Shown: positions 8,951-20,382 of the stretch, in pieces
How positions within the stretch are numbered: position 1 is the stretch's first letter
Layout of the letters: every line of letters starts with the position of its first letter
Notes under the pieces: model-generated
What the model saw: the letters and a program-made list of their open reading frames with translations, nothing else
Databases searched by the model: none
What the model was told of the DNA's origin: nothing
Origin: Symsagittifera roscoffensis
Lineage: Eukaryota; Xenacoelomorpha; Acoela; Convolutidae
NCBI RefSeq assembly: GCF_963678635.1
Contig: NC_087064.1
Span: 19,578,509 to 19,642,508, forward strand
Reading direction: 5' to 3'
DNA length: 64,000 nt
Made by a program: the position numbers and the translations under genes

Positions 8951-9503
8951 TAGCCAACCAAGTAGCTCAAAAGGCACCAGGGGAACTTTCCATAGCATCG
9001 TGGGAAAGAAATCACGATTCCAAAATTTGGAAATCGTGGAGGACTCCGAATCGGACGCGGTGAACTATTTACCGCTAATTACAATGAAGCAAGTCAAACC
9101 GACAAGTGGGGGAGCAAACGTTGGTGAAGAGGGACAAGGAACGTCCAGTGGGGGGCAGGACCAAAAACAAACTGAAACTATAACGATTCGACCCAGTAAC
9201 TACGAGACGGCGACGGATTACACAATGGCACGCGAACAGGAAATCGAAGCGAACCGAAGGAAGGAAGATACCGGAGGAATCACACCACAGGAGACGGAAC
9301 GCGAGACGGAACAAATTCCAGCAACCGGGGGGAAAAGGCGGGGTCGGAAACAACGACTTGTTTCCTACTCAAGTCAAGATTCGGCTAGTTCATTGGACGA
9401 AACTAGTTCTAGACGGTCGGGAAGAAAACGAACCACAGTGACTAAGATGGGGGCAGTCATGATCGATAACATCCAAAAGACGGATAAGTCAGGAGCAAAA
9501 TGA
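8943..9503 (+). CDS. Extra 3' open frame of element 1, unknown function
   Basis: 186 codons from ATG 8943; the overlap with the preceding stop reads ATGAGTAG. The product is hydrophilic and rich in Ser, Thr, Glu, Arg and Gln. It has no signal peptide, no transmembrane segment and no envelope feature, although it sits where env would be. Near the end, SSRRSGRKR recalls the basic RRSxRxR tract seen near the end of many gypsy polyproteins, and element 2 has a similar SSNRSKKPTRFYGD at the end of its pol. The simplest reading is a pol tail split off by a frameshift. A true separate accessory gene is the alternative. Confidence 0.6.
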   Translation: MSSSQPSSSKGTRGTFHSIVGKKSRFQNLEIVEDSESDAVNYLPLITMKQVKPTSGGANVGEEGQGTSSGGQDQKQTETITIRPSNYETATDYTMAREQEIEANRRKEDTGGITPQETERETEQIPATGGKRRGRKQRLVSYSSQDSASSLDETSSRRSGRKRTTVTKMGAVMIDNIQKTDKSGAK

Positions 9504-9729
9504 GGAAAGTATGAGGAAAGAAAGTATGAGTAACAAACTTATAAAAACAAACTTACAAAACTGTTAACATATGGAGGTCCAGGGAGAGGGCATGCTGTGA
9601 ATCGGCAAAAAGTCAAAAGTTTGTGTTTTAAATGTTGTTGTAGTAGATTGACAAAACTTGTTTTTAACCCTATTGATTATTGATAACAGCGATGCATTGG
9701 ATACGTTAATTAGAGTCATGAATTTTTAC

Positions 9730-9740
9730 AAGGAGGGAAT
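9730..9740 (+). promoter_or_regulatory. Polypurine tract of element 1
   Basis: aaggagggaat directly before the 3' LTR; expected primer for plus-strand DNA synthesis. Confidence 0.75.
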
Positions 9741-9945
9741 TGTCATAGTATCTAAATTTAGTTCATTTTCCATTTCTAGTTGTGCTACTTAATTCATTTA
9801 CCTGTCTGGCGCTAACTGGTATTTAACCTTCGGAGTTTGTCTGTCACCTTCGGATGACAGCTAATTTTTTGTCTCCGACTAACTTTCTAACATACGGTTA
9901 CTTATCTCACTGGATTAATTTAACATATCGAACCGTATTTTCACA
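9741..9945 (+). repeat. 3' LTR of element 1
   Basis: 205 bp, 5 substitutions from the 5' LTR, same length with no indels. Followed by the target duplication ctac. Confidence 0.92.
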
Positions 9946-9977
9946 CTACCCATAATTTGAATAATGCGAAGTTTCAG

Positions 9978-10429
9978 TGATCAACCTACACTTTTTGGGA
10001 GGGAAACACAAAATGAATTACTTCATACGCTGCATCATTTCACACAAAGCAATGTGGATGTTGGGACTCAGACCCTGCGACATGGAGAGAGCGTTCCCTG
10101 GATCCAATTCTGGAAGGGAATCGGTCGCCTCAATTCCGATAACGCCAGCGACCAAACCAACAGTCGAGATTGGTAAATGGAATCTGATTTCTGGGAATAT
10201 AGCACAACAGACTCCTCAACAACTTCCAAAAAAGGAAATGACTGGAGCAGAAAGCCTGGCTACTTCGAACCCAATTAGATTGCAGAAGGCTGTTAAACAA
10301 GCAGTTCAACTGGAGAGCGAGGATAACATGGACTGCTTGTGGAAATATTTCGCACTTGTGGTTGATAGACTGTTTTTCATTCTTAATATAATGATCACGG
10401 TTGTGGTTTTGGTTGAAGTTTTCAAATGA
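9978..10429 (+). CDS. Cys-loop ligand-gated ion channel subunit, last exon: M3-M4 loop and M4
   Basis: The exon follows gaagtttcag (AG at 9976-9977), 32 bases after the inserted retrotransposon. Its first two bases complete the codon left at 3355, giving VINLHFLGGKHKM, the post-M3 sequence of nicotinic-type receptors (VLNLHxRxPxTHKM). A loop of about 90 residues, rich in Pro, Ser, Thr and Gln, follows. M4 then reads CLWKYFALVVDRLFF and ITVVVLVEVF, ending in TGA at 10427-10429. The short loop and WK-VxDRLFF start of M4 match the family. A possible AATAAA lies at 10617-10622. The last 109 bases, including M4, are duplicated at 12546. Confidence 0.87.
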
Positions 10430-12046
10430 TTTTCAAATGACACTAAAGGATTGGCAAAACAAAAAGTTTGGATATCTTCAATAGCATATCCTTTTAATTA
10501 AAATCCTCCCTTACTGGTGATGAAAATATGTCAAAACCTACAAAACAGCCCAAATTGACCTTTTGGCTGCTTACTATATTTAAGAAACATGTAATATATG
10601 TGCTGAAAGCTCGGAAAATAAATCGATTACTCTTAGAAACTCTTGCACCTCGCAAAAATCTTTGCCTCCCCCAAATCGAAGCATCAAAGCGCACGTCCAG
10701 TTTGGTTGAAAGAGGGATTTTGCGAGAACACTTCCATAATAAATTTTTTTTTCTAGTTCCAACGATACTTTTTAACACAAAAAGTTTGTTGACGAAAGCT
10801 TCAAAAGTATTTTCCTCACAATTTCAAAAAAATCAGGTCTGAAATTATTGGTTTTAGGAATTTTGACGAAAAACTCACGCAACAAAATAAGATACTTTGA
10901 CCACAGGGTGGGAACAAATGTATTAATTGAAATCATTAAGATGTTTAAGGTATCAAGTTATATCAAAGAAAAATGATATAAATAAAAACTTATAGTGAGA
11001 AACCAAGCCAGTTAATTTTTTTGAACATTCCTGCACAGCCGTTTACTGTGCAGGAATGTTCCGACCATAATTTTAAAGAAGACAAAAAAAGGCAGACACT
11101 TTCAAATTTTTTGCAGAAGTTTTTCAATTTTGATGAAAAATTATTAAAATTGGATTCTAAAAATGGCGCAAACAAACTCCAAAAATTTGTTTACTTGAGT
11201 AAAATTACAATCTCATGGCTTAAATTAAGCATAAATAAGGTATATTAAGCCTTCTCGCTCACTTTTTTGCTCGAAATCAGACTAAAAAACAAAAATTTGA
11301 AACGGGCGTTCTCGTCACTGAGAAAAATTTATTCGAAGTCTTTTAGTGTCGCTAGTATCACAACTGAAAATGCTCTAACATAAAATGTTATTCAAATTTG
11401 GTGCCTGATTTTGCTTGGAAAACAGAAAAGAAAAAAGGAAAAAAAACTAAAACACACCCGAATACAAAGTTTTTCCCCATTTTTCACACAAAAACAATCT
11501 TAAATAATCAGCTTGAGAAATCATGAATTCGAAAAAAATGAATTTTTGAAGTTTTAAATACGAAACTAATGCGAAAGAAAAGCATGAAAGTTGTATAAAA
11601 AGTTGATTTGAGATTGAAACAGCCAATCATATGAATAAAAAACTATGCTTTGCTGATACTTATAACTATACAAAATGTATGTGCTTACAGCTCAGAAATT
11701 TAATTGGTTCGCCCTATGTTTGTTTTTGCAATAAAATTGTTTCGTTATGGAGGAGGCTTTTTAATGGGGACCGACATTTTACCAGACCGACCTTTTACCA
11801 GAAAAGTTAAAACATCAACAAATTTCGATAAACAAATTTGATTGACAGATGTATTGACACCGTTTAGTCTGATTAAAGACAATGATTTCACGGCTTCTCA
11901 GCAAGGTTTTGTTTGTTCTAACCGTTTTCTTTTCGAATCGTCCAGTAATTTAAATTTATCTTAATTGAATTATTGCATTGTGGTCTGGTAAAAGGTCGGT
12001 CTGGTAGAAGACCTAGCCCCATATTTAGCATATCCTTGTTCATTGA
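10321..12046 (+). repeat. Tandem duplication, unit 1 (holds M4 and 3' flank of the channel gene)
   Basis: This 1726-bp segment recurs at 12546-14271, an offset of 2225 bases. I found only two differences: T to G at 10340/12565 and A to T at 11890/14115. The segment includes the last codons of the ion-channel gene, its 3' flank, and a family B repeat with a perfect 16-bp hairpin. Confidence 0.93.
11023..11061 (+). repeat. Perfect 16-bp hairpin at the start of a family B repeat
   Basis: Arm gaacattcctgcacag, loop ccgttta, arm ctgtgcaggaatgttc, followed by cgaccat. It is present again at 12203-12241 and 13248-13286 through the tandem duplication. The family B body continues to about 11490 (acccgaatacaaagttttt). 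Confidence 0.8.
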
Positions 12047-12546
12047 CGAAAAACTCACGCAACAAAATAAGATACTTTGACCACAGGGTGGGAACAAATG
12101 TATTAATTGAAATCATTAAGATGTTTAAGGTATCAAGTTATATCAAAGAAAAATGATATAAATAAAAACTTATAGTGAGAAACCAAGCCAGTTAATTTTT
12201 TTGAACATTCCTGCACAGCCGTTTACTGTGCAGGAATGTTCCGACCATAATTTTAAAGAAGACAAAAAAAGGCAGACACTTTCAAATTTTTTGCAGAAGT
12301 TTTTCAATTTTGATGAAAAATTATTAAAATTGGATTCTAAAAATGGCGCAAACAAACTCCAAAAATTTGTTTACTTGAGTAAAATTACAATCTCATGGCT
12401 TAAATTAAGCATAAATAAGGTATATTAAGCCTTCTCGCTCACTTTTTTGCTCGAAATCAGACTAAAAAACAAAAATTTGAAACGGGCGTTCTCGTCACTG
12501 AGAAAAATTTATTCGAAGTCTTTTAGTGTCGCTAGTATCACAACTG
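12043..12546 (+). repeat. Tandem duplication, partial middle unit
   Basis: Identical, as far as I can read, to 10863-11366 (offset 1180). It lies between the two long units, with junctions at ttgacgaa (left) and caactg/g (right), so there is a base or two of microhomology at each side. Confidence 0.92.
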
Positions 12547-12654
12547 GATAACATGGACTGCTTGGGGAAATATTTCGCACTTGTGGTTGATAGACTGTTT
12601 TTCATTCTTAATATAATGATCACGGTTGTGGTTTTGGTTGAAGTTTTCAAATGA
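12546..12654 (+). pseudogene. Duplicated M4 fragment of the ion-channel gene
   Basis: Copy of the last 109 bases of the channel coding sequence, with the stop. The tryptophan codon at the start of M4 has become glycine (TGG to GGG at 12565). There is no acceptor in front; it begins at a duplication junction. It cannot encode a protein alone, although a transcript reading through could splice to it only if a cryptic acceptor exists. Confidence 0.85.
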
Positions 12655-14271
12655 TTTTCAAATGACACTAAAGGATTGGCAAAACAAAAAGTTTGGATAT
12701 CTTCAATAGCATATCCTTTTAATTAAAATCCTCCCTTACTGGTGATGAAAATATGTCAAAACCTACAAAACAGCCCAAATTGACCTTTTGGCTGCTTACT
12801 ATATTTAAGAAACATGTAATATATGTGCTGAAAGCTCGGAAAATAAATCGATTACTCTTAGAAACTCTTGCACCTCGCAAAAATCTTTGCCTCCCCCAAA
12901 TCGAAGCATCAAAGCGCACGTCCAGTTTGGTTGAAAGAGGGATTTTGCGAGAACACTTCCATAATAAATTTTTTTTTCTAGTTCCAACGATACTTTTTAA
13001 CACAAAAAGTTTGTTGACGAAAGCTTCAAAAGTATTTTCCTCACAATTTCAAAAAAATCAGGTCTGAAATTATTGGTTTTAGGAATTTTGACGAAAAACT
13101 CACGCAACAAAATAAGATACTTTGACCACAGGGTGGGAACAAATGTATTAATTGAAATCATTAAGATGTTTAAGGTATCAAGTTATATCAAAGAAAAATG
13201 ATATAAATAAAAACTTATAGTGAGAAACCAAGCCAGTTAATTTTTTTGAACATTCCTGCACAGCCGTTTACTGTGCAGGAATGTTCCGACCATAATTTTA
13301 AAGAAGACAAAAAAAGGCAGACACTTTCAAATTTTTTGCAGAAGTTTTTCAATTTTGATGAAAAATTATTAAAATTGGATTCTAAAAATGGCGCAAACAA
13401 ACTCCAAAAATTTGTTTACTTGAGTAAAATTACAATCTCATGGCTTAAATTAAGCATAAATAAGGTATATTAAGCCTTCTCGCTCACTTTTTTGCTCGAA
13501 ATCAGACTAAAAAACAAAAATTTGAAACGGGCGTTCTCGTCACTGAGAAAAATTTATTCGAAGTCTTTTAGTGTCGCTAGTATCACAACTGAAAATGCTC
13601 TAACATAAAATGTTATTCAAATTTGGTGCCTGATTTTGCTTGGAAAACAGAAAAGAAAAAAGGAAAAAAAACTAAAACACACCCGAATACAAAGTTTTTC
13701 CCCATTTTTCACACAAAAACAATCTTAAATAATCAGCTTGAGAAATCATGAATTCGAAAAAAATGAATTTTTGAAGTTTTAAATACGAAACTAATGCGAA
13801 AGAAAAGCATGAAAGTTGTATAAAAAGTTGATTTGAGATTGAAACAGCCAATCATATGAATAAAAAACTATGCTTTGCTGATACTTATAACTATACAAAA
13901 TGTATGTGCTTACAGCTCAGAAATTTAATTGGTTCGCCCTATGTTTGTTTTTGCAATAAAATTGTTTCGTTATGGAGGAGGCTTTTTAATGGGGACCGAC
14001 ATTTTACCAGACCGACCTTTTACCAGAAAAGTTAAAACATCAACAAATTTCGATAAACAAATTTGATTGACAGATGTATTGACACCGTTTAGTCTGATTA
14101 AAGACAATGATTTCTCGGCTTCTCAGCAAGGTTTTGTTTGTTCTAACCGTTTTCTTTTCGAATCGTCCAGTAATTTAAATTTATCTTAATTGAATTATTG
14201 CATTGTGGTCTGGTAAAAGGTCGGTCTGGTAGAAGACCTAGCCCCATATTTAGCATATCCTTGTTCATTGA
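12546..14271 (+). repeat. Tandem duplication, unit 2
   Basis: Second full copy of 10321-12046. It ends at cattga, after which the sequence becomes unique. Confidence 0.93.
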
Positions 14272-14968
14272 GATTCCTTGTTGTTTCAAACTTTTTAATG
14301 ATTTTAAGGAAAGCATTTATTTCAAGCCTCTGTAAATTTCATGATTCCTGTTATAGCTGCAGGTTAGTTTGCTCTTCTTCAGCCGAATCATTTGTTCTTG
14401 CTAAGAAAAGCAAATACTTATTTTCTAGAAATTTCTTCTAAAATTAAACTTCCCACACTATCGATGCGCTATTTTTCTATTCTAATACGAAAACTTTAAC
14501 TGATTTTTATTGATGCTATTTAGAGTCATAAAAATTTTTTTATCAATCATTATAAGCAATTTCCTGCTAAAAATATTAACAAATTTTATCTGTACAACCC
14601 TATTAATTTGTAATTAATTTATTCTATTTATTCTAATTTGTTCCAACAATTTCACAAAGTGAAGGGAATTAATTATGGTGCAGGTCGTGTTTTTTGTTCG
14701 AAATTATGATTAACTCAAAATAAATCATTCGAGGTCGAGGGCAAAACAATATTAACAACCGCACTTTGAACAATAACTTGCAATTTAATAAAAATATTTA
14801 CTAGTCTCAGTGTTGGAGTGTTGATGCTCGGGGTGATTATTCAGACAAATTTGAGCAAAAGAAAGATGAAAAAATTGTCGTTGAGCTCAACAAAATATCT
14901 TTGATCATCAACCATGTTTCTGAGGATTTGAAAAAGGCAATTAGGCCAAAATGTTGGAATATTGTATG
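14272..14968. other. No gene recognised
   Basis: AT-rich unique sequence after the tandem duplication. No recognisable frame or repeat. Confidence 0.5.
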
Positions 14969-15456
14969 CATGGGCGGATTTAATGGGACCTGCCTTCCCC
15001 GCTCCCCTCAGAGATTCGACCCTAAAAATTTTTTAAAGGCGCCTTTGGTGCCAGTATGTACTAATTTTGAGCCGGGAGCGCGCGCCGAAAAAACGCAAGT
15101 TTTTGGTCAAAATTTTCTAAAAAGTGTCTAAAAACGCCTTTTTTGACATGTTTTTTCAAAACTTTGCCTGCCTCTTTTTCCTCCCTCCACCTCACACCAG
15201 CAGCAATTTTATAGTCTAGCGAGTGGTTTTACAAGGTTGATTATGAAAACCAAAAATGTTTCTCATGGCCTAGTTAGTCTGCATGTCAATTTTCATGACA
15301 ATCGGACTACGTGAACAGTAATTTTAATTATAGAAATTTGCAGGTGGGGAAAAAGGAAAAAGAGCCGGTTGAATTAATTAGAAAAGGTCGTCGAAACATC
15401 CAAAAAAAATTGAAAATCCGCCCCCACCCCTCGAGAAAATCCTGGACCCGCCCCTG
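14969..15456 (+). mobile_element. hAT-type MITE, copy 2
   Basis: Starts catgggcggattt (one change from caggggcgg) and ends acccgcccctg. Flanked by a perfect 8-bp duplication, attgtatg (14961-14968 and 15457-15464). Body of 488 bp, related to copy 1 (ttcgaccctaaa, cgcgcgccgaaaaaacg). Non-coding. Confidence 0.85.
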
Positions 15457-15701
15457 ATTGTATGCAAGTTTTTATCTGTGATGACCAACGCATTAAGTTT
15501 TTAAACGCGGTGAAACATTCCATTGCTTTAAGTTTAGGCAAGTTCAGTCGACAGTCTTATTATTTCAATACATAACTAAGTATCAAAAATAGAATGCCTC
15601 TTACTTACAATTACAAATAAAAACGCATGTCGTCTTTCATTATCCCAAATCGAATTCTAGTCGTTAAAACAGTACCATATTCAAACTCTATAACAAAGCA
15701 A

Positions 15702-15910
15702 ACAAGATTGCTCGTATCAGGGCGAAGTCCTCCTGAAAGGTCCCGATTGCTTTTAAAGGTCTATCAATCAGTGAAACATAAAAAAAATTAAAAAAATATA
15801 AAACGTTCTTGGAGATTATACTTTCTTTAAAATTTTTTAAACTATTTAAGAAGCTTTTTATTATATTTTGCATAGCAATTGATTTGGCGGTTTTAGCGTA
15901 TTTTTTCATT
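15702..15910 (+). repeat. Family A repeat, 5' fragment
   Basis: Begins aagattgctcgtatcagggc, then a damaged hairpin and cccgattgcttttaaaggtct, matching the first ~100 bases of family A. The rest is not recognisable. Confidence 0.55.
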
Positions 15911-16306
15911 GACTAAAATTGGCACATTTTTAAGGGGTAAACTATGGTTCCAAGTTTGCTTAGAAAATTACGTTTGATTTTGGGTAAAACCTCTATGAGC
16001 GATTGCTCACGTCAGTTTGTGTCTAATGTCAACTCGATTTGAAGAAATGCGTTCAAACTTTCCAAATTTTTCGTTTTGTACAGTTATTGCGACTGTTGCT
16101 TATATTCCCAGAATGAAAAACAATTAATCTCAGAAAACAATGAAAAAACAAAAATCGGGACCTCCTTGTCACAATGTGAACATAAATAATTTTTGAAATC
16201 CAAACTATTATATTGAATCTCGTTGAGAAGTGGAGTTTGCATCTTTATGTCAACTCTATTGCGACAGAGTTTGGTCAATTCGAAACCAAGATGACAAAAA
16301 TTGAAC

Positions 16307-17546
16307 AAGATTGGTCGTATCAGGGTGAAGCCCTGTATGTTTCGACTGCCTTTTAAGGTCTATGGAGCAGTAAAAACATGAAAAAATTAAACATAATAAA
16401 AAAAGAAAAAATAATTATTTAAAAATTGAGACATTTTGTGAAAATCATACCCCACACGCCACAAAAAGTAGAGTGATGAGTTTCGCTCCTAGTAACAAAT
16501 CAATTATGGCACATAAGCTTCCATCAACTTTTTTCGAATGATCTCTAAGATGATTAAAATCTCCGCTGACGCGTTAATAGCGTGCAATATATCGCGCGTT
16601 GATTGTCCCAAATTGGCCAAAATGGCAATATTTAGACCTCCATAAGACACAAAAAAAATTAATCACAGGTGTATTTTTTTAGTTTAAATCAGGGAAACAA
16701 TGTTTTTCGAATGATAAAAAAAAAACTTAATCAAAAACGGCTAGTTAAAAAATCGAAATTTGTCTGAAGAAAAAAAAAAACGCCCGAGCACAAAAATTCC
16801 ATTCCTTTCGTTACCAAACTCGGAATATTATGATTAATTGTATCCGGTCGAAACCCTTAATGTTCGACTGCCTTATAAAGTCTCTAGAGAAGTAATAATT
16901 TGAAAAAACTCAATGTAGTAGAGCAAATGAAAAAAGTTTTTATTAAAAGTTGAGATTTTTTGTGAAAATCATCTCCCGAGTCGCGATATGAAGTACAAAG
17001 TGATAGATTTCGCTCCTAGTAACAAATCAAATATGGCAAATAAGCTTCTTTCAACCAATTTGCAACGATTTCTAGGACGGACTGAATCTCCACTTACACG
17101 TTAGTAGCGCGAAATATATCGTGCGTTAATTGTCCCAAATTGGCCAAAAAGGCAATCTTTAAACCACCATAACTTTACGGAAAATGATCAAAGGCGAAAC
17201 ACCTCAAGTTAAAACTTAAAGTAAGGACAAAATATTTCAAATTTAAGCTCAGAACAGCAATGTCTTTTGAATGATATAAAAAAAATCCTTCAAAGATGGC
17301 TAGTTAAAAAGTCGAATTTTGCCTGAAGAAAAAACCACCCGAGCACAAATATTCCGTTACTCTCCTTGTGAAAGTCGAAACAAAAATAACCACAGGTAAA
17401 GTATTTCTTCATTATTGAACCCTGGTGAATAATGTTTTTCAGATTTCAAAATTGGTCTGAGACTGCTAGATAAAAGTCAAATTTGGTCTGGAGAACCCGG
17501 TCACAAATATTGCGACACTTTTTTCGAAAGTCGTAACAATAAAACT
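16307..17546 (+). repeat. Family A repeats, two diverged tandem copies plus a 3' fragment
   Basis: Copy one spans about 16307-16828 and copy two about 16833-17381. A 3'-half fragment ends near 17546 (cgaaagtcgtaacaa). Both full copies show the conserved centre gcgttaatagcg...tcgcgcgttaattgtccc and the 3' end cgagcacaaatattccgtta...gtcg. They are more diverged than the 40.8-43.3 kb array. Confidence 0.75.
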
Positions 17547-19072
17547 CAAAAGTAAATTTTGATTGGCTTCACTCTGTTTTGTGTGAGCTTACATCCTGTG
17601 TTGGTTCAAATTATCTGGACATCAGATAAAACACAGGGTTTTCCTTCAATTTTTCTTACAATGGCTTACGTTTAGACCGAGCAGAAAAAGATAAAGATTT
17701 TGGAATTTTTCGTGTGGCATCTTTTTTCAAAATTAAATCGCATTGTTTTTAGACGGAAATTTCAGTTTCATCAGATTATTCGAATCGACAAAAATCAACA
17801 AATAAATAGAGTTTACTATTAGTTGCACTTTGGATGGCAGGGTTCGTAGTTTTTCTCTATCCAAATTTCATCTAACAATGATGTGGACAATTTACTTCGC
17901 ATTTTGTCGAATTCAGTACGACATACTTGGGTTTTAAAATAAGAAAACTTTTTTTCTAGAATTGACTTTGATTGACTTGCTCAATTTGCTATATTTCTCA
18001 CTTAGACAAAAAAGACTCATGAAATTTTAGTTTGCTCAAAATTAGCACGAAGGATTTATGAATTTTTTTATTATCAATATTCTCGTTTTAAATTATAATA
18101 AAGGCTTATTCATGCAAATGAAATACGAATAAGTTTCTGTTCTGACCACTGAAAAAGGTAGGAACTTTGAATTTGAATGAAATTCAGTTTTTTTTACGCC
18201 AAGTCTGGTGTCATAAATAACTATCGGACTGGGTCAACTGATAAATTAAATAAAGCTTTTAGCCTTTTAGACGTGGTGTAAACAATATAAAATATTGTTG
18301 TCTCAATGTCGGAAAAATAACGTTCGAAATTTTTAATTTTAACTTTGAGCGAATAAAGCAAGCGAGTAGAAAAAAAAACAGCAGGATACTTTTTTTTCGA
18401 AAAGTTTAGTTTGTGAAAATGTTTTTTAGCGCGTTTCAGCGTCTTTTTTAAAAATATGGAAAAAAAAGATAAACATTTTTTGATTTTTCTTTTGTTTTGC
18501 TATTCTTTTTTCATGGAAAAAGTGTTGGCAAATATGCTTGATTTACAAAAACTATCAAATGTAGCTAAGATTGAACCTTTCTTTTGGAGTCTTTCATAAC
18601 GCTCCGGGCAAAAAATTACTCAGTTAGAAAAAAAGAAAAAGCTAATTGCACAGCAAGTTATACCTTCATTTTGTTTGACCGAAAGAAAAGATGTTTCATT
18701 TAATTGTTTCAAAAATTGATTCGGGTTTTTTCTACAATTCATAAATAAAGCAAACAAGTCAACCAAAAAGCTAGCTTAAAAACGGTGAAAATTATGGAAA
18801 ATTTAGCAAAAACCGATACACCATAATAATTCATATGAAACTCTCAGCAACTTTTGTCACCGTCCTTTTTTGAGACTCCTACCTTTTGAGGTGCACTTGT
18901 TCACAATTCTGGGTTTTATTTCTTTTTTTTTCTGGAATATTGGATTCAGCATTTTATAGATTTAAAAGGGAGAACAATGATTAAATAGGATGATAATCAT
19001 TTAATCATTTAAGATTTTAGACTTCTAAACGAAAAGCAATGATAGCTTTTCTATGATAGCTTTCTAGAAAGC
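17547..19072. other. No gene recognised
   Basis: AT-rich, many poly-A and poly-T runs. No persuasive open frame or repeat. Confidence 0.5.
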
Positions 19073-19750
19073 GTCACTTTGGTATTTAAGCATCCAGGAA
19101 AATCTCCAAAGATCTTTCCATCGATAATAATACGGGCTGTAAGCCAGAATTCATGAGCTTCTTCAATCAAACGACGAATTTTTAATATACAAACTCACCT
19201 GTGTCTAGTTTGCTTCAAACCTTGAGTATCCACCTCGAGCATTGTTCTGTTGGAAGGCGCAATCAACGTCAACGAAAAAAATGAATGCAATGGTACTGAT
19301 CGCTATTGGTTCATACGAAGCGTTGATGAAATAACGTATAATGAATTGGACTCTGATGAACAGCGCAAGACCAAAGTATTAGTTTGCTTGCATTTTTTTT
19401 TCAATTATTGGTATGGTATCAGTTAAACCTATAGCACAAAGATGAGTTGATGGAAGATTTAAAAATCATTCAGTTGGGATTACAGTGAAAAGTTAGCCAT
19501 TAATTGCTTTGCTTCAGATACTTCCAAGGACATCAAATGTTTTAGACTACTTTGAACAAAAAGCAAACATGAGCAGGTGAAGTTTTTTCAGCTCATGAAA
19601 ATTTCATTCTCAATAAAAACTACAGTGGCCGACTGGGATCATCTGCAACAAAATCCTTGTCTAATTGACTCCATTGTAAATAATACATAAACTAAATCTG
19701 AGCAAAAAAAAATTCTTCGCGTTTTTGATGAACTCGGTATTCTGATATGA
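19073..19750 (+). pseudogene. Cluster of coding-like patches, probably a broken or small-intron gene
   Basis: Several short plus-strand stretches read like protein and some have splice-like borders. 19073-19138 is followed by gtaagc. 19238-19375 contains NECNGTDRYWFIRSVDE. 19435-19485 reads HKDELMEDLKIIQLGLQ. 19518-19576 lies between cttcag and gtgaag and includes VLDYFEQKANMS. 19628-19750 includes ADWDHLQQNPCLIDSIV and ILRVFDELGIL around an in-frame TAA. Phases do not join into one clean model, and minus-strand frames are also open (19206-19380). I do not recognise the product. A decayed multi-exon gene or an unusual splice pattern would both fit. Confidence 0.3.
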
Positions 19751-19921
19751 ACGGCTTCAAAACAGAGAACGATAGTGAGAATTTGCTTTGTTCTAATTCT
19801 AAACCCTTTGCTTGCAAGTTATGTTTTTTCCAAATTAATTATGCTTAGGGTGGTTTTTTATGCGATCAGTTTTTATCTGAACGTTTTTGACGGCAATGTT
19901 TTATACCATCAGAAAAATTTT

Positions 19922-19953
19922 AGAAGAAGAAGAAGAAGAAGAAGAAGAAGAAA
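19922..19953 (+). repeat. (GAA)n microsatellite
   Basis: About ten copies of agaaga-type trinucleotide units, inside otherwise featureless sequence. Confidence 0.9.
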
Positions 19954-20382
19954 AATTAATTTCTCTATGTTACTTATTTTTTTAATCAGTTGATTTAACT
20001 CTAAATACATCGAAAACAAGGATCGGACGGCTAGCGAACCCACAAGGGTTGCCAAGTGCTGCCCTGAATTTGTTTGAAATCAATCTAGATACAATAGATA
20101 AGAAAACTTAGATATACAACTAATCAAGCCTAAATGCAACAGCTGACGAGAAATTTCTTGCAAATGTCAAAAAAAATACATCTAAAAAATGGTATATGGC
20201 ACCATCTCAACAAGTTTTGCCCCTACTGAACAATAGGGTGTTTGATTTGAAAACATTAGTTTTATTGTAGAATAAAAAAGCGGAGTTTTTATGTATAAAA
20301 AACTACTTCTTTTGCTGAAAAATTTTGAAAATTCGTTAGTTGTAGGCACCTTTAATCGGTTTCATTACAAAAACTCATGTAC

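Larger units (their letters stand above)
3809..9945 (+). mobile_element. Ty3/gypsy LTR retrotransposon, element 1 (decayed)
   Basis: Structurally complete element of 6137 bp: two 205-bp LTRs starting TGT and ending ACA, a primer-binding site, gag, protease, reverse transcriptase, RNase H, integrase, an extra 3' open frame, and a polypurine tract. It is flanked by ctac (3805-3808 and 9946-9949), a 4-bp target duplication. I count 5 differences between the LTRs (about 2.4%), so insertion is fairly recent but not new. The coding part has several frame breaks, so this copy is not autonomous. Gene order (integrase last in pol) and motifs place it in Ty3/gypsy. It lies in the sense direction inside the last intron of the ion-channel gene. 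Confidence 0.92.

Noticed and set aside
8260-9015. 251-codon minus-strand open frame over the integrase end of element 1
   Set aside because: It is the antisense shadow of pol and the 3' frame, with no recognisable motif.
11021-13473. Repeated 75-104-codon open frames in the tandem duplication (for example 10528-10842, 11021-11248)
   Set aside because: They lie in 3' flanking and repeat sequence, one starts within a hairpin, and their copies exist only because the DNA is duplicated.
19206-19380. Minus-strand frame with a hydrophobic stretch (PIAISTIAFIFFVDV) opposite the plus-strand patches
   Set aside because: It has an upstream in-frame stop, no phase match to the exon at 20383, and the plus strand has better splice-like borders.
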